DNA from: Lachnospiraceae bacterium
Lineage (GTDB): Bacteria > Bacillota > Clostridia > Lachnospirales > Lachnospiraceae
Length of the DNA stretch: 8,853 nt
Direction of reading: 5' to 3'
Assembly (NCBI GenBank): GCA_009774375.1
Contig: VSNO01000170.1
Location: 1 to 8,853 of the forward strand
Position 1 is the first letter of the stretch, and each line of letters begins with the position of its first letter. Position numbers and translations under genes: made by a program. The notes under the pieces were generated by a model that was given only the letters and a program-made list of their open reading frames with translations, did not search any database and was not told where the DNA came from. Positions 1 to 7,365 of the stretch are shown here, piece by piece.

Positions 1-3000
1 AAATACACCGGGGTACAAACGCACGTAAAGCAAAACGGGCGTTGGGAGTCCTGCTGGCGGCGGCGCGGGTATGCCAGACGCTGCCTTTTGGCAGCGCCGC
101 CGCATCCGCATCGGAGGGCAGGGGAGGGCTGTGTGAACACCACAGGTCGCATACCCCGGACTGCGGCTACAGGGAAGCAGAGCCGGGGGCGGAGTGTACC
201 CATGAGCATACGGAGGACTGTTATAAAACCGTGGAGGACTGTATCCACGAACATACGGAAAGCTGTTATCCGGCGGACACGGTGTCGGAAAGTGAGGGCG
301 CACCCGCTGACGTAGGGGAAAGACAGCCCACGGAATGCAGTCACTCCTGCAGTGAAGAGAGCGGCTGTATCACAAAGGAGCTGGACTGCCGGCATGAGCA
401 TGACGGTTCCTGCGGCTACACCGAAGGAATGCCGGGAAGCCCCTGTACTTTTGTATGTGAAATCTGCAATGGCGGGACACCGGAGGATGACGGAAATGAT
501 TCTGAAACCGGCGGGGAAACAAAAGAGCCGGATCAAGAAGCGGAAGAAAAACCGGATGACGGGCAGGAGGAATGTATCTGTGAGAAACCCTGCAAAGAGG
601 ATAGCATAAATCAGGAATGCCCTGTCTGCGGCGCAGAGGATGCCGACCTTTCGGAGTGCAAGGGGAAGGATGCGGAAGAAGATACCCAAAAGCCGGAGGA
701 TACCGGCATCTGCAAGCACCATCAGGCACATGATGAATCCTGCGGCTACCAGCCTGCGTCAGAGGACGGGGAAGGCAGCCCGTGTACTTATGATTGCCGC
801 ATCTGCCCGATAGAGGAATTGATTGCCGCCCTGCCGGAGGTGGGGAGCATCACGGAGGAGAATGGGTCGGAGGTGCGGGCGCAGCTTGATCAGATACTTG
901 CACTGTTTGCAGAACTGACCGGGGAGGAACAGGAGCAGCTTGACCTCTCCCGCTGTTACGAGCTGCAAGAGGCGCTGGACGGGGCCAATGCCCCCGACCC
1001 GGCGGCGGAGGAGGATGGCCCCGCCCAGATTAAGATGGAGGTGAAGGGCGTCACCACCTACCTGACCGGGGATCAGCTGAAGGAGGCCTTGGGGGCCAAC
1101 CAGAATAAGGGCGCCACCTTCACCCTGCTGGACGACGTAAAGCTCCCGGATGGAGTGTCCCTGTTTACGCACGCCGGAGGTGATATTACCCTGGACTGCG
1201 GAAGCTACACCCTCTCCGGCAACTGTGAAAGCAGCGCGCTCGTCTATGTCAATAGGGACTCCCTGACCTTGAAGGGCGGCACACTGAAAAATACCGATCC
1301 AACTGGCTGCTGTGTCGCTGTATCTAGCAAATTCGGACAGTTTCGCATGGAGGGAGGAACGCTTTTGCCGGAGGGCGGCAGCGGTCACGCCATAGAAGTT
1401 TACGGCAGCGTCACCGTCACCGGCGGGAGCGTGGGAGAAAGCGGCAAGGGCTTGAACTTGTATTCAAGCGGTACCGCTACGCTCAGCGGCGGAACCTTCG
1501 GTGATATACACGCCGAAAACGGCCTGTCCTCCATCCTGGCGGAGGGCTATGCTTTCTGCCGAGACGGCAAGCCCGTGGCGCTGACTCTGGACCAAAAAGA
1601 CATTGAGGGCCCCGTCGCCGTAGTGAAATGTACCCACCCGGACACAACCGCCCCTCAGGACAAGGGCGACGGCACCCACAGCCTCTCCGCATGTCTGGCC
1701 TGCGGCAAGAGCGACGGCGCCGAGGCCCACGACTGGACCGAGAACCGTCTCACCTGCACTGTTTGCGGCGCGGCGGCCGTGGCAAGGATGGAACCGGATG
1801 GCACGCTCCTGACGGAGGCGCAGCTTGAGGCGACCCTCAACACCGTAAACGGGATCTATACGCTTACGCTGCTGCGGGATCTGGAGAGAAGCGAGAGGCT
1901 TGTCGTCGGCCAGTACGTCACCTGCACCCTGGATCTGAACGGGCACACAATCCGCATGACCGGCTCTGGGATGGCCATTTATACTTATGGAGATTCTAAC
2001 GTAACCATCCGAGGAACGGGCGAGATTATTTCCGTAAATAGCAACGCTCTTACTGTGCTGGGAACTGCCACGCTGGAGGGCGGGACCTACTCCGGGGGGA
2101 CGGCGGCGATTGCGATAGCGAGCCAATCCTCATCCCTCACCCTCGGCGACCTGCTGGGTCACAGCGGCGACACCCGGTACGCCTATTTTGACGAAAGCGG
2201 CGCTCCCCTTACGGGCGTGTTGGGCGATCAGTCGCTGACCGGCACCGTGACGGTGAAGGAATGTAACCATACCGGCGATGGTGTCTGTGAGTATACTCAC
2301 GCCAAAGGCACAACCACCCACCAACAGACCTGCCTTGCCTGTGGTAAGGTGGAAACGGAGGAAAATTGCAGCTATACTGACGGTAAGTGCGCCTGCGGCT
2401 CCACGCTGTCTGTTGCCCTGACTAATACGGAAAAGCTGGTCTATAACGGCAAGTCTCATGAACCCGGAGTCACCGTTACATTGGACGGCACAAAGCTGAC
2501 AGCGGCAGGCTATGACGTAACCTATGCCGATAACGTTGATGCCGGTACGGATACTGCCACCGTCACTGTCACCGGCAAAGGAAATTACAGCTTTGAGATA
2601 GAGAAAACATTTTCCATAGAAAAGGCGGAACAGAAAGACTTTGCAGTTGTAGAAAAGACAACGCAGTATGAAAAGAACGGAACATTAACCCTGTCCACCA
2701 CTGGAGGAGGCGGGGACGGCGCGGTCCTTTACCGGGTTCCCGAAAATAACGGCGTACTCATGGTAAATGGAGATCAGGCGACCATCATCGGAGTTGGAAC
2801 CGTGACTGTCACCGCAACCAAAGCGGAAAGCGGTAATTATAAAGCGGCAACGGCAACAGGGATTATTATAATCACGAAAGCGCCCGCACCGGCTATTACT
2901 TACCCTACGGCGGCGGACAGCATCACCTATGGGCAGAAATTATCCGACTGCGCCCTGACCGGGGGCAGTACGGAGTATGGGACATTTGCATGGGAAAACG

Positions 3001-5162
3001 GCAGTATGATTCCGACTGTGGATAACACTGGCTATACGGTGGTATTTACCGCAAGTAAAGAAACGGAGAAAAACTATGAAACAATCACAGATACGACCCA
3101 AAATGTGCCAGTCAAAGTAAAGCAGGCAGTTCCGGCAGTCAGCGTCACGGCGGCGGTCTCCGGCAGCAAAGATAACAGGCAGGCCGTGATTACCGTGAAC
3201 GTAGCAAAAGCAGGCGCAGGCGCTTTCCCCACAGGGACGGTAACATTCATAGACTGTACGGGAAGTACGGAAGTGACGATAGGGACAGCCACATTAAGTA
3301 ATGGCTCCGCCTCTTACACATGGGATGGGCTTCAGGATAAAACGTATACCATAAAGGCGGTTTATAAAGGCAACAACAATTATACGGAAGCCGAGAGCCG
3401 GGAAACTGCCTTTGATGCGGCGAAGCAGAACCAGCAGGATTTCGCTCTGGATGCAATCGGGGCAAAGACCTATGGCGATGCCGCCATCACCCTTAAGACC
3501 ACCGGAGGCAGCGGCAGCGGCGCGGTCAGGTATGAAAGCTCTGATGAGAATGTCATCCGCATAGAGGACGGCAGGGCGGTCATTGTCGGGGCAGGCACAG
3601 CCACCATCACCGCCATAAAAGAGGGGGATAACAATTACAACGAGGCTTCCGCAAGCAGGAATGTCACGGTTGCGAAGAAGGCGCTCACGGTGAGGGCCGA
3701 CAGCAAGACGGTTGTGAGGGGGAATCCCATGCCTGCATTCACTTACCGGACGGACGGCCTGGTGAACGGCGATACCTTTACGAAAGCCCCTGCCATAACA
3801 GCCGGCGCACAGGATACGGATACCCTCGGAAAATATGATATTGTGATAAACGGCGGCACACTGCGAAACAGCGAAAGCTACAGTATCACTTATGTGAACG
3901 GTACACTGAATATCGTGGAACGCTTTTATACCGTCACCGTAACGGATGGCACGGGCGGTGGCGAATATGCCCAGGGGGACACCGTGACGGTCACGGCAAA
4001 TGAAAAAAACGGCTATACCTTTACCGGATGGAGCAGCGGAGACGGCGTTGCCTTTGCCGACAGCAAAGCAAAGACCACAACTTTTACCATGCCCACAAAA
4101 TCAGTGACCGTAAAGGCGAACTATACCCGCAACAGCAGCGGCGGAAACAATGGCGGCGGTTCGGGTGATGGTGGAAATTCGGGCGGTTCCGGCAATAACA
4201 GCGGCGGAAATTCGGGCGATAACAGAAATAACGGCGGAGGCGGCAGCACAAATCCGGGCAATGGAAGCACTACGCCGCAGATACCCGTAATCCCGCCTGC
4301 GGAAAACATCAATCCGGGTAACGAAGCCACACCGGGGACGGGGACAACGCCGGTAAATCCGGGGAATGGAAATACATCAAGACCGGGAACCACTCCGGGT
4401 AGCGGCACAGGAACACCCGCACAGGGGACAAAACAGCCATTCATCAAGGGTGGGGACGGCAGGACCGGATGGGACGTGATCCGTGCAGAGGAAGAACAGG
4501 CGCAGGAAGGCAGCACCATCAACGTGGATATGAACGGCTCTGTGGTGGTTCCGGGAGATATTTTTGATAGCATTAAGGGAAAGGACATCACCATCACCTT
4601 CGATATGGGGAACGGCATTATTTGGAGCGTTGACGGAAAGAGCATCACGGCAGACAAGGCCGGCGACATAGACTTTTCCGTAAAGACGGGCGTAAAGACC
4701 GTGCCGGTGGATATTGTGAATAACGTCACCGGGGAGAATTACAGCATCCAGATCAGCCTTGCCCATGAAGGGGAGTTTGGATTTACCGCGGTGCTATCCA
4801 TAGGGCTTGGCAGAGAAAATGCCGGATACACGGCAAGCCTGTATTATTACAACGAAAACACGGGAGAACTTGAATTTATCTGTAAAGACCAGATCGCAGA
4901 GGACGGCACAGTGTCCCTTGTATTCACCCATGCGTCCGACTATGTGATCGCGGTTGATATAGAATCTATGGACGGAAAGGAGGGAGTGGATAATACACCG
5001 GAGACGTCAAGGACTGGTGATGATAGTATCATAGCGGATGTAAAGGAAAATGATGAGGTTGCATGGATTTATAAGCTGGTCATCATTGCAGTTGGAACCA
5101 TTGTAATTGTGGCGGGATTCGGGATAATCTTTATCTGGAAAAAGAAAAAAGAAGAGCAGTAA
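1..5162 (+). CDS. Giant modular cell-surface protein (adhesin-like), 5' partial
   Basis: The frame is open to the left edge (first full codon at 3). Residue numbers count from the TTG at 42, but in-frame upstream codons encode a basic stretch (RGTNARKAKRA) that looks like a signal-peptide n-region, so the true start is probably outside the window. Order seen: hydrophobic signal segment (1-23); Cys/His-rich repeats such as CTHEHTEDCY and CRHEHDGSCGY (31-256); helical segment (257-315); beta-helix-like block (about 330-530); CxxC linker (551-577); second beta-helix-like block (580-740); second CxxC linker (749-787); Ig-like/MBG modules (789-1293) containing a repeated unit (865-940 and 1132-1210); InlB B-repeat-like module with TFTGWSSGDG (1294-1362); Gly/Asn/Pro linker (1364-1465); C-terminal domain; membrane segment 1675-1699 followed by KKKKEEQ. 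No canonical LPxTG is present. It probably projects from the cell wall and binds a host or matrix ligand; that function is inferred from architecture, and the ligand is unknown. Confidence 0.9.
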   Translation, partial: IHRGTNARKAKRALGVLLAAARVCQTLPFGSAAASASEGRGGLCEHHRSHTPDCGYREAEPGAECTHEHTEDCYKTVEDCIHEHTESCYPADTVSESEGAPADVGERQPTECSHSCSEESGCITKELDCRHEHDGSCGYTEGMPGSPCTFVCEICNGGTPEDDGNDSETGGETKEPDQEAEEKPDDGQEECICEKPCKEDSINQECPVCGAEDADLSECKGKDAEEDTQKPEDTGICKHHQAHDESCGYQPASEDGEGSPCTYDCRICPIEELIAALPEVGSITEENGSEVRAQLDQILALFAELTGEEQEQLDLSRCYELQEALDGANAPDPAAEEDGPAQIKMEVKGVTTYLTGDQLKEALGANQNKGATFTLLDDVKLPDGVSLFTHAGGDITLDCGSYTLSGNCESSALVYVNRDSLTLKGGTLKNTDPTGCCVAVSSKFGQFRMEGGTLLPEGGSGHAIEVYGSVTVTGGSVGESGKGLNLYSSGTATLSGGTFGDIHAENGLSSILAEGYAFCRDGKPVALTLDQKDIEGPVAVVKCTHPDTTAPQDKGDGTHSLSACLACGKSDGAEAHDWTENRLTCTVCGAAAVARMEPDGTLLTEAQLEATLNTVNGIYTLTLLRDLERSERLVVGQYVTCTLDLNGHTIRMTGSGMAIYTYGDSNVTIRGTGEIISVNSNALTVLGTATLEGGTYSGGTAAIAIASQSSSLTLGDLLGHSGDTRYAYFDESGAPLTGVLGDQSLTGTVTVKECNHTGDGVCEYTHAKGTTTHQQTCLACGKVETEENCSYTDGKCACGSTLSVALTNTEKLVYNGKSHEPGVTVTLDGTKLTAAGYDVTYADNVDAGTDTATVTVTGKGNYSFEIEKTFSIEKAEQKDFAVVEKTTQYEKNGTLTLSTTGGGGDGAVLYRVPENNGVLMVNGDQATIIGVGTVTVTATKAESGNYKAATATGIIIITKAPAPAITYPTAADSITYGQKLSDCALTGGSTEYGTFAWENGSMIPTVDNTGYTVVFTASKETEKNYETITDTTQNVPVKVKQAVPAVSVTAAVSGSKDNRQAVITVNVAKAGAGAFPTGTVTFIDCTGSTEVTIGTATLSNGSASYTWDGLQDKTYTIKAVYKGNNNYTEAESRETAFDAAKQNQQDFALDAIGAKTYGDAAITLKTTGGSGSGAVRYESSDENVIRIEDGRAVIVGAGTATITAIKEGDNNYNEASASRNVTVAKKALTVRADSKTVVRGNPMPAFTYRTDGLVNGDTFTKAPAITAGAQDTDTLGKYDIVINGGTLRNSESYSITYVNGTLNIVERFYTVTVTDGTGGGEYAQGDTVTVTANEKNGYTFTGWSSGDGVAFADSKAKTTTFTMPTKSVTVKANYTRNSSGGNNGGGSGDGGNSGGSGNNSGGNSGDNRNNGGGGSTNPGNGSTTPQIPVIPPAENINPGNEATPGTGTTPVNPGNGNTSRPGTTPGSGTGTPAQGTKQPFIKGGDGRTGWDVIRAEEEQAQEGSTINVDMNGSVVVPGDIFDSIKGKDITITFDMGNGIIWSVDGKSITADKAGDIDFSVKTGVKTVPVDIVNNVTGENYSIQISLAHEGEFGFTAVLSIGLGRENAGYTASLYYYNENTGELEFICKDQIAEDGTVSLVFTHASDYVIAVDIESMDGKEGVDNTPETSRTGDDSIIADVKENDEVAWIYKLVIIAVGTIVIVAGFGIIFIWKKKKEEQ
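4131..4433 (+). repeat. Gly/Asn/Ser then Pro/Gly/Thr low-complexity linker in the surface protein
   Basis: About 100 codons encode first a Gly-Gly-Asn-Ser-rich tract, then NPGN-containing Pro/Gly/Thr repeats. At DNA level the 13-mer GGAAATTCGGGCG occurs at 4173-4185 and 4206-4218, exactly 33 bases apart, so slippage between copies would keep the frame. It is likely a flexible spacer that lifts the Ig-like stack away from the C-terminal anchoring domain. Confidence 0.75.
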
Positions 5163-5188
5163 TCCCTGTCTGATTTTATTTATTTCAT

Positions 5189-5193
5189 GGAGG
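5189..5193 (+). promoter_or_regulatory. Ribosome-binding site deciding the P47-like start
   Basis: GGAGG lies five bases before ATG 5199. Choosing the earlier ATG at 5187 would place this site inside the coding sequence and leave that start with only AT-rich sequence upstream. No hairpin covers this site, unlike those of the small genes downstream. Confidence 0.7.
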
Positions 5194-5198
5194 TAATT

Positions 5199-6791
5199 AT
5201 GGAGCAATTAGAGAAATTAACAGCTGAACAGAAAAAAATATATGAAAGCCTTATGGTGTATGATTCAGTAATGACCAGCTGGATTGATGCAGAAGAGGAA
5301 AACAGGGTAAAATTCAGAAATAACCCATTAAAGGCGTTCCTATGCGCAACGGGCATGGGAAAAGAGGAATTTCAGGCTATGATGTCTCCCTTGGGTGATG
5401 GGAAGGCGTTACAGACATATATGGAGGATGGGAACGATTTTGAACTGGAAGAGGCAAAAACATCCTATACAAATGGATGGGATATTGTTAACCTGACGAC
5501 AGTTGACATGGTAGACCTTGTATTAAAGAAAATATTTGGGGATGGCTTTTGGAAATCATATTCTTTTAAACAGGAGAAGAAGTCAACAGACATAACCCTC
5601 CAGACACATATTGCAACTATGGAAATAACTGCGCTCAATGGCACTCTGGCGACCATAAAGATGATGATGGAAGAATGCACAGTCTCAGGAATGTTAGAGG
5701 GAACTGTTGTTGCTACGTCTGTTGGCGAGATAAAAGCAGGGTTTCAGGTAGAACTTCAGCAGGTTTCCCTTGAGACAGAAAGCGGAACAATCCTGGATTT
5801 GTATCTGGATGTTAAGGCAAAAGACGCAATAAAAAATCCATCAGTAGAGGTGCAGACAGACAACTTCTTTATAAAATGTGTTTTAGAAGAGGTGCTGAGA
5901 GAAGGTTTAAAAAATATTATAAACAGCCTCCCAATCGATGAGCCTTATAAAATCTGTTCCGTGGAGATGGATGAAGGAAAATTGCAAAAAGCAGGCTGGA
6001 TCATTCCTGACCATGTAAGTTTTTCTGGTTCTAGTGTAGGGCTGAAAGATGGTGGATCTAAAGATGAAGTGGCGGTATTTTTGAAAACGCTGGACAAAGA
6101 TATTAATAATCTAAACCTGAATATAGAGCAGCAGTTTGCGGACAGCGATGCAGACGGTACGCTGGGGATTGCGGAAAGGCTTATATTAGGGCATATCCTT
6201 CCGCTTATCTTAACCCAGGTAAACGATGGCACAGCGTCTGCGGAATATGACGCAGATGAAAATTGCCTGAAAATAGACAGTGTAGTGTCAATCAGCCAGT
6301 ATGGGGCGGATGTCAAGATAAAAGATTTTAAGGTATCTTCGAGAGAAAACGGATTCCGTCTTGCATTTTATCTGGATGGGGACTGGGGCGCAGGAATGGT
6401 GAAATTCCATGGGACAGGGTACTGTGACATGAAGCTCGAATTTGTAAAGGACGGGAAAGGGGAAAGCCAGTTGCTGGCATCAGTAAGTGATCCAAAACTG
6501 GATTATGGCATTGACATTCCGTGGTGGGAGTATTTAATCATAGCCTGTCTGGCGCCTTTCTTTATATGGGTCAGCGATGCATTGCTGATTATTTTGTCTG
6601 TTGCCGTGGGTGTGATCAAGTCCATATTCAGTGATATTCAGGAAAATGGAATTGACGGGCTGCCCGTAGACGTTGCGCTTCCGGTTAAGTGGAATGACAT
6701 GGAGTTTGTGGATATTAAGTCCATGCACTTTTCTAAGGGCCTGCATATATCCTATTCCATGAAAGTTGCCGGGGAAAGTGTGGAACAGTAG
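5199..6791 (+). CDS. P47/OrfX-like TULIP-family protein
   Basis: A 530-residue protein. I chose ATG 5199 because GGAGG at 5189-5193 sits five bases upstream; the in-frame ATG at 5187 has no ribosome-binding site and contains that GGAGG itself. Residues 1-85 are a charged, mostly helical extension with NNPLKAFLCATGM (41-53). NGWDIV at 92-97 begins a long alternating beta-rich body, as in clostridial P47/OrfX proteins, whose TULIP domains start with a similar GWD motif. Residues 315-326 (DSDADGTLGIAE) fit a calcium-binding EF-hand loop. After PWW (441-443) comes a hydrophobic helical stretch to about 480, then LPVKW(498)...F503...F511..GL515, similar to the family's C-terminal strand pattern. 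There is no signal peptide, as is usual for P47. Known relatives are encoded in botulinum and mosquitocidal toxin loci and some bind lipids; the role here is inferred. The gene looks more AT-rich than its neighbours, which suggests separate acquisition. It lies 36 bases after the surface protein with no terminator between. Confidence 0.62.
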   Translation: MEQLEKLTAEQKKIYESLMVYDSVMTSWIDAEEENRVKFRNNPLKAFLCATGMGKEEFQAMMSPLGDGKALQTYMEDGNDFELEEAKTSYTNGWDIVNLTTVDMVDLVLKKIFGDGFWKSYSFKQEKKSTDITLQTHIATMEITALNGTLATIKMMMEECTVSGMLEGTVVATSVGEIKAGFQVELQQVSLETESGTILDLYLDVKAKDAIKNPSVEVQTDNFFIKCVLEEVLREGLKNIINSLPIDEPYKICSVEMDEGKLQKAGWIIPDHVSFSGSSVGLKDGGSKDEVAVFLKTLDKDINNLNLNIEQQFADSDADGTLGIAERLILGHILPLILTQVNDGTASAEYDADENCLKIDSVVSISQYGADVKIKDFKVSSRENGFRLAFYLDGDWGAGMVKFHGTGYCDMKLEFVKDGKGESQLLASVSDPKLDYGIDIPWWEYLIIACLAPFFIWVSDALLIILSVAVGVIKSIFSDIQENGIDGLPVDVALPVKWNDMEFVDIKSMHFSKGLHISYSMKVAGESVEQ

Positions 6792-6880
6792 AAATACGGA
6801 AAGGCGGAAACTGCACTGAAGCAGATACCCATACATAAAAGCGGAACACATAAGATTCTGAATGGGAAGAAAGAGGGAAG

Positions 6881-7051
6881 ATGAAAACGGCAGGCAGTGA
6901 CCGGAAGGGCTGCTGTATGCCGAGGAGATGCAAAGAAGGGCATTGCGGGAGACCCCCCGCCCCTGGGCGACAAAAGAAAAGCGGACCGGGATTATCTGCC
7001 CGGTTCCCTTTCGGCATAAACAGCCAAAGGAGGGTGGAAAATGATTCCTGA
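6881..7051 (+). CDS. Doubtful small basic Cys-containing ORF
   Basis: ATG 6881 follows GAGGG at 6873-6877 with a short three-base gap and opens a 56-codon frame that overlaps the next gene's start by 11 bases. The product is rich in Lys, Arg, Gly and Pro with CC at 11-12 and further Cys at 17 and 22. It resembles no family I know. Part of the frame coincides with the two abutting hairpins at 6983-7030, so the stretch may be a leader RNA rather than a gene. The remainder of the 249-base gap from 6792 to 7040 shows no other supported gene and no good terminator after the P47-like gene. Confidence 0.22.
   Translation: MKTAGSDRKGCCMPRRCKEGHCGRPPAPGRQKKSGPGLSARFPFGINSQRRVENDS
6983..7006 (+). other. 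Hairpin in leader of the first CxxC mini-protein
   Basis: GGACCGGG (6983-6990) pairs with CCCGGTTC (6999-7006), eight pairs including one G-U, around an eight-base loop. It is followed by CCTTTC rather than a T-run, so it is a poor intrinsic terminator. It directly abuts the next hairpin at 7007-7030, and the two could stack coaxially. Confidence 0.5.
7007..7030 (+). promoter_or_regulatory. Hairpin covering half of the Shine-Dalgarno of the 7041 gene
   Basis: CCTTTCGGC (7007-7015) pairs with GCCAAAGG (7023-7030) with one bulged C, giving eight base pairs and a seven-base loop. The 3' arm takes up AAAGG of the strong site AAAGGAGGG (7026-7034), while AGGG remains free. This could modulate initiation at ATG 7041. 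The pairing is visible; a regulatory role is inference. Confidence 0.42.
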
Positions 7052-7208
7052 AAAAGATGAATACCCGATGGAACAGTTAAGATGCCCAAGATGCGGCGGG
7101 CGTCTGCTGGACATAGGGACGGATTCCCCCGGAAAGGTGGAGATCACAACGAAATGCCCCAAATGCAACAACCTTGTCACGGCAGTATGGGAACCAAAAA
7201 AAGAATAA
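7041..7208 (+). CDS. CxxC zinc-ribbon mini-protein (Com-like)
   Basis: A 55-residue protein from ATG 7041 behind the strong AAAGGAGGG site (7026-7034). It has two CxxC knuckles, CPRC (15-18) and CPKC (39-42), spaced as in a small zinc ribbon, and an acidic N-terminus. This is the layout of Com-like and other tiny zinc-ribbon proteins common in phages and conjugative elements; Com of phage Mu is a translational activator, but nothing here proves that role. It is closed by a strong terminator 12 bases after the stop, so it may end the transcript carrying the surface protein and P47-like genes. Confidence 0.72.
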   Translation: MIPEKDEYPMEQLRCPRCGGRLLDIGTDSPGKVEITTKCPKCNNLVTAVWEPKKE

Positions 7209-7220
7209 TGCATACATAAG

Positions 7221-7256
7221 GGCAGCCGGGAACGCTGAAAATCCGGCTGCCTTTTT
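7221..7256 (+). terminator. Rho-independent terminator after the 7041 gene
   Basis: GGCAGCCGG (7221-7229) pairs perfectly with CCGGCTGCC (7243-7251) around a 13-base loop and is followed at once by TTTTT. This is a textbook intrinsic terminator on the + strand. Confidence 0.9.
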
Positions 7257-7325
7257 ATTGCAAAACTGTATAGGAAATAAAAACCGGGCAATACTTTATA
7301 ACATGGATGGAAAATATTGGAAACA

Positions 7326-7356
7326 CGTTTCCCCGGCATACGGGGAAACGGGGAAA
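7326..7356 (+). promoter_or_regulatory. Perfect hairpin ahead of the second mini-protein, with a competing pairing onto its ribosome-binding site
   Basis: CGTTTCCCCG (7326-7335) and CGGGGAAACG (7341-7350) form a perfect 10-base-pair stem with a GCATA loop. The heptamer GGGGAAA of the 3' arm is repeated directly at 7350-7356, running into the Shine-Dalgarno AAAGGA (7354-7359). The TTTCCCC of the 5' arm could therefore pair with either copy, leaving the ribosome-binding site open or closed. The arms and the repeat are visible; switching is inference. Confidence 0.55.
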
Positions 7357-7365
7357 GGAAGCCAT

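Noticed and set aside
42..44. TTG at 42 as the true start of the surface protein
   Set aside because: No Shine-Dalgarno precedes it and the in-frame codons just upstream encode a basic stretch that fits a signal-peptide n-region, so the start is probably outside the window.
759..2459. Long open frames on the minus strand opposite the surface protein
   Set aside because: They mirror the codon bias of the GC-rich + strand gene, lack ribosome-binding sites and give low-complexity products with no recognisable domain.
4121..4729. Minus-strand Pro/Leu-rich frame of about 200 codons
   Set aside because: It is the complement of the Gly/Asn linker; its proline-rich composition is a by-product of that repeat.
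4995..5021. Calling a functional LPxTG sorting signal
   Set aside because: Neither TPETS nor SRTGD has both the Pro and the Thr-Gly at the required spacing, so it is listed only as degenerate.
5187..5198. ATG 5187 as start of the P47-like protein
   Set aside because: It has no ribosome-binding site; the GGAGG that serves ATG 5199 lies directly inside its first codons.
6830..7219. CATACATAA repeated at 6830-6838 and 7211-7219 as element ends or att-like repeats
   Set aside because: Only nine bases of simple AT-rich sequence, with no inverted repeats or integration gene next to them.
7174..7365. N-terminal extension of the second CxxC mini-protein
   Set aside because: The extended frame overlaps the previous gene, a strong terminator and a perfect hairpin; the tandem ATGs at 7366 and 7369 have a proper Shine-Dalgarno.
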